In this document: positions 60,578 to 64,000 of the stretch, piece after piece
Layout of the letters: each line of letters begins with the position of its first letter
Position numbering within the stretch: the stretch's first letter is position 1
Assembly: GCF_030816475.1 (NCBI RefSeq)
Contig: NZ_JAUSXF010000001.1
Location: 992,001-1,056,000, forward strand
From: Arthrobacter pascens
Lineage (GTDB): Bacteria; Actinomycetota; Actinomycetes; Actinomycetales; Micrococcaceae
Reading direction: 5' to 3'
Length of the DNA stretch: 64,000 nt
Made by a program: the position numbers and the translations under genes
The notes under the pieces: generated by a model
Seen by the model: only the letters and a program-made list of their open reading frames with translations
Told to the model about the DNA's origin: nothing
Database searches by the model: none

Positions 60578-62343
60578 GCCTGGCACACAACGGATCCGGC
60601 CGCTTCGACGTCTGGGCGCCGGGCGCTGGATCAGTGACCTTGCTCGCCAACGGGGAGCAGTATCGGATGGCCAGGATCGATGCGGGGCCGGGAGCCGAGG
60701 GCTGGTGGTCGGCCGCAGGTGCACCCGGCGAGGGGGACGTGGACTACGGCTATTTGCTGGACGGGGATACCCATCCCTTGCCTGATCCCCGTTCACGCCG
60801 GCTGCCGGAAGGTGTCCATGCGCTGTCACGGACCTTCAGCCCGGCAGTGCACGAATGGCAGGACAGCGGCTGGCAGGGCAAGGAGTTGCGCGGCTCAGTC
60901 ATCTATGAGCTCCACGTGGGCACTTTCACTCCGGCCGGAACGCTGGACGCCGCCGCGGACAAGCTCGGATACCTGGTGGACCTGGGCGTCGATTTCGTGG
61001 AACTGCTGCCGGTCAACGGCTTCAACGGAACCCACAACTGGGGCTACGACGGTGTGCAGTGGTACACCGTCCACGAAGGCTACGGAGGCCCGGCCGCCTA
61101 CCAGCGTTTTGTCGATGCCGCGCACGCCGCGGGTCTGGGAGTCATCCAGGACGTCGTTTACAACCACCTCGGCCCCAGCGGCAACTACCTGGCCAGATTC
61201 GGCCCGTACGTCAAACAGGGCGACGCCAACACGTGGGGGGACTCCATCAACCTGGACGGACCGGGCTCGGATGTGGTCCGGCAGTACATCCTGGACAATG
61301 CCGCGCTCTGGCTCCGTGACTACCACGTGGACGGGCTCCGCCTGGATGCCGTGCACGCTCTGAAGGACGAGCGCGCCGTACACATCCTGGAGGACCTCGG
61401 CGCACTGGGCGACGCCATCTCGGCCGAGACCGGGCTTCCGAAAACCCTCATCGCCGAATCCGACCTGAACAACCCCCGACTCATCTACCCGCGAAATGCC
61501 AACGGGTACGGCCTGGCCGGACAGTGGAGCGACGACTTCCACCACGCGGTCCACGTCAATGTCAGCGGCGAAACCACCGGCTACTACGGGGACTTCGTTA
61601 CCCTGGGCGTCCTGGCGAAGGTCCTCAAGGACGGGTTCCTGCACGACGGGAGCTACTCCAGCTTCCGCGGGCGCCACCACGGCAGGCCCATCAATACCTC
61701 CCTGGTGCATCCCGAGGCGCTTGTGGTCTGCAACCAGAATCACGACCAGATCGGCAACCGGGCAACAGGGGACAGGTTGTCCCAGTCGCTGCCCTTCGGG
61801 CCGCTGGCCGTGGCCGCCGTGATCACCCTGACCTCCCCGTTCACCCCGATGCTGTTTATGGGCGAGGAATTCGGCGCCTCCACGCCATGGCAGTTCTTCA
61901 CCTCGCACCCTGAACCGGAGTTGGGCAAAGCCACTGCCGAGGGCAGGATCCGTGAGTTCGAGCGGATGGGGTGGGATCCCGCCGTCGTCCCCGATCCGCA
62001 GGACCCGGAAACCTTCCGCCGCTCCAAGCTCGACTGGGCGGAAACGTCCGCGGGCGAGCATGCGAGGCTCCTGGAGCTCTACCGTGATTTGACGGCTTTG
62101 CGCCGGCAGCACCCGGAGCTTGCGGATCTCGGGTTCACGGAGACGGAGGTCGGATTCAACGACGACGACGGCTGGCTGCGTTTCCGGCGCGGGTCCGTCG
62201 AAGTGCTGCTGAATTTTTCCGAACAAAAGATCCGGCTCGAGGATGCCCGGGGCGACCTGCTGCTCACCACCGACGAGGCCACGGTGCTCGACGGCGGTTC
62301 TCTGACTCTCGCCCCGTGGAGTGCGGCCGTGGTGAAGGGGTAG
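60574..62343 (+). CDS. treZ: maltooligosyl trehalose trehalohydrolase
   Basis: 589 residues. Releases trehalose from maltooligosyl trehalose. An N-terminal E-set domain ([20 protein letters not shown]) precedes the GH13 barrel: [30 protein letters not shown] (nucleophile Asp), [13 protein letters not shown] (acid Glu) and [40 protein letters not shown] is typical of TreZ. Last gene of treXYZ, which makes trehalose as a stress protectant or carbon store from glycogen. Confidence 0.97.
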   Translation: MSLAHNGSGRFDVWAPGAGSVTLLANGEQYRMARIDAGPGAEGWWSAAGAPGEGDVDYGYLLDGDTHPLPDPRSRRLPEGVHALSRTFSPAVHEWQDSGWQGKELRGSVIYELHVGTFTPAGTLDAAADKLGYLVDLGVDFVELLPVNGFNGTHNWGYDGVQWYTVHEGYGGPAAYQRFVDAAHAAGLGVIQDVVYNHLGPSGNYLARFGPYVKQGDANTWGDSINLDGPGSDVVRQYILDNAALWLRDYHVDGLRLDAVHALKDERAVHILEDLGALGDAISAETGLPKTLIAESDLNNPRLIYPRNANGYGLAGQWSDDFHHAVHVNVSGETTGYYGDFVTLGVLAKVLKDGFLHDGSYSSFRGRHHGRPINTSLVHPEALVVCNQNHDQIGNRATGDRLSQSLPFGPLAVAAVITLTSPFTPMLFMGEEFGASTPWQFFTSHPEPELGKATAEGRIREFERMGWDPAVVPDPQDPETFRRSKLDWAETSAGEHARLLELYRDLTALRRQHPELADLGFTETEVGFNDDDGWLRFRRGSVEVLLNFSEQKIRLEDARGDLLLTTDEATVLDGGSLTLAPWSAAVVKG

Positions 62344-62427
62344 TGCTGCCGCGGTGTTTTGCCAGCCGGCGGCGTAACACTGCGAGAAGGTTCTGTAGCC
62401 TGCGTCACAGCTGGCAGGATAGGTAAT

Positions 62428-63468
<1,041 letters not shown>

Positions 63469-63496
63469 CGTCACACCTTCGTGGCGGTAATACCCG

Positions 63497-63531
63497 GAGC
63501 AGGGGCGAGGAAACAATCCCCGCCCCTGCTC
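63497..63531 (+). terminator. terminator of the aldo/keto reductase gene
   Basis: Perfect 11-bp stem GAGCAGGGGCG (63497-63507) with CGCCCCTGCTC (63521-63531), 28 bases after the stop codon. The following bases are TGTTGGG, only a weak T-tract. Confidence 0.65.
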
Positions 63532-63640
63532 TGTTGGGTACTATGAAAAGGCGCCAAGTGGCGCCGTGCCGTCTGCCCGCCGTCGTACTCTCCGGTACCG
63601 ACTGTTCCGGTGGCTGAAGTTTTGTCCTCAAAGGAGTTCC

Positions 63641-64000
63641 GTGTCTTCAAATCCGATTCGTGTTGCCATCGTCGGTGTGGGTAACTGCGCCGCCTCGCTC
63701 GTCCAGGGTGTGCACTACTACCGTGACGCCGATCCCGAGGCTACGATCCCCGGCCTGATGCACGTGGAGTTCGGCAAGTACCACGTCAACGATGTTCAGT
63801 TCGTTGCGGCCTTCGACGTGGATGGCAAGAAGGTCGGCGTTGACCTCGCGGATGCCATCCTGGCCAGCGAAAACAACACCATCAAGATCGCTGACGTTCC
63901 CCCCACAGGTGTGACCGTCCAGCGCGGCCACACCCTCGACGGGCTTGGCAAGTACTACCTTGAGACCATCGAGCAGTCCCCGGCAGAGCCCGTGGACGTG
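63641..64000 (+). CDS. ino1: inositol-3-phosphate synthase, actinobacterial type (cut by window end)
   Basis: The first 120 codons are present, from GTG 63641 with SD AAAGGAG. It converts glucose-6-phosphate to inositol-1-phosphate for phosphatidylinositol and, in actinobacteria, mycothiol. The NAD-binding [60 protein letters not shown] and TLDGLGKYY are closely like mycobacterial Ino1. The frame is open at base 64000. Confidence 0.96.
   Translation, partial: MSSNPIRVAIVGVGNCAASLVQGVHYYRDADPEATIPGLMHVEFGKYHVNDVQFVAAFDVDGKKVGVDLADAILASENNTIKIADVPPTGVTVQRGHTLDGLGKYYLETIEQSPAEPVDV

Overview
The window is chromosomal DNA of a high-GC Gram-positive bacterium, most probably Arthrobacter/Pseudarthrobacter or a close relative in the Micrococcaceae. 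The reasons are the S10-spc-alpha ribosomal block without rpsN (S14) or rpsD (S4), Ala/Glu/Lys-rich tails on L29, L17, S3 and S5, the treX-treY-treZ trehalose operon, an actinobacterial inositol-phosphate synthase at the right edge, many GTG starts, and TANNNT boxes 6-8 bases before SD-less starts.

Layout. 1-2.4 kb: the end of an unknown membrane-protein gene, a 41-aa membrane peptide gene, and a GH1 beta-glucosidase gene on the minus strand with a duplicated candidate operator. 2.4-7.8 kb: S10 operon (rpsJ to rpsQ), closed by a hairpin. 8.3-15.4 kb: spc operon (rplN to rplO, then secY, adk, map). 15.5-20 kb: a three-gene sugar/glycerol-phosphate-type ABC importer (no ATPase gene) and a divergent P1-family autoproteolytic peptidase, lying between map and infA. 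20.1-24.3 kb: infA, rpmJ, rpsM, rpsK, rpoA, rplQ, truA.

24.3-43.3 kb is an accessory island between truA and rplM, which are usually neighbours. It holds a divergent histidine kinase/response regulator pair, a small Hpt-like protein lacking the phospho-accepting histidine, and two tandem co-directional Tad/Flp pilus loci. Each locus reads flp, tadE, tadG, cpaB, cpaE/tadZ, tadA, tadB, tadC. The upstream locus also has a second flp gene and the only prepilin peptidase. Together they encode pilins, pseudopilins, an assembly ATPase and inner-membrane platform proteins, without an outer-membrane secretin, as expected for a one-membrane cell.

43.6-55.9 kb: rplM-rpsI, a GT39-type membrane glycosyltransferase, glmM, mscL, a GT87-type membrane protein, a VanY-type carboxypeptidase lipoprotein, coaA, glmS, acpS and nnr; much of this serves cell-wall precursor supply and cofactors. 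56.0-62.3 kb: treX-treY-treZ, overlapping start-stop, converting glycogen to trehalose. 62.4-64 kb: an aldo/keto reductase and the start of ino1.

The most interesting signals are: a complete intrinsic terminator inside the first codons of truA; a recurrent leaderless-promoter signature (truA, glmM, glmS, mscL, and probably acpS, coaA and the GT87 gene); the doubled Tad locus with a cysteine-patterned TadG C-terminal domain; the histidine-less Hpt protein; the paired repeats before the beta-glucosidase gene; and a foldable rpsM leader. No tRNA, rRNA, CRISPR array, insertion sequence or phage gene was seen.
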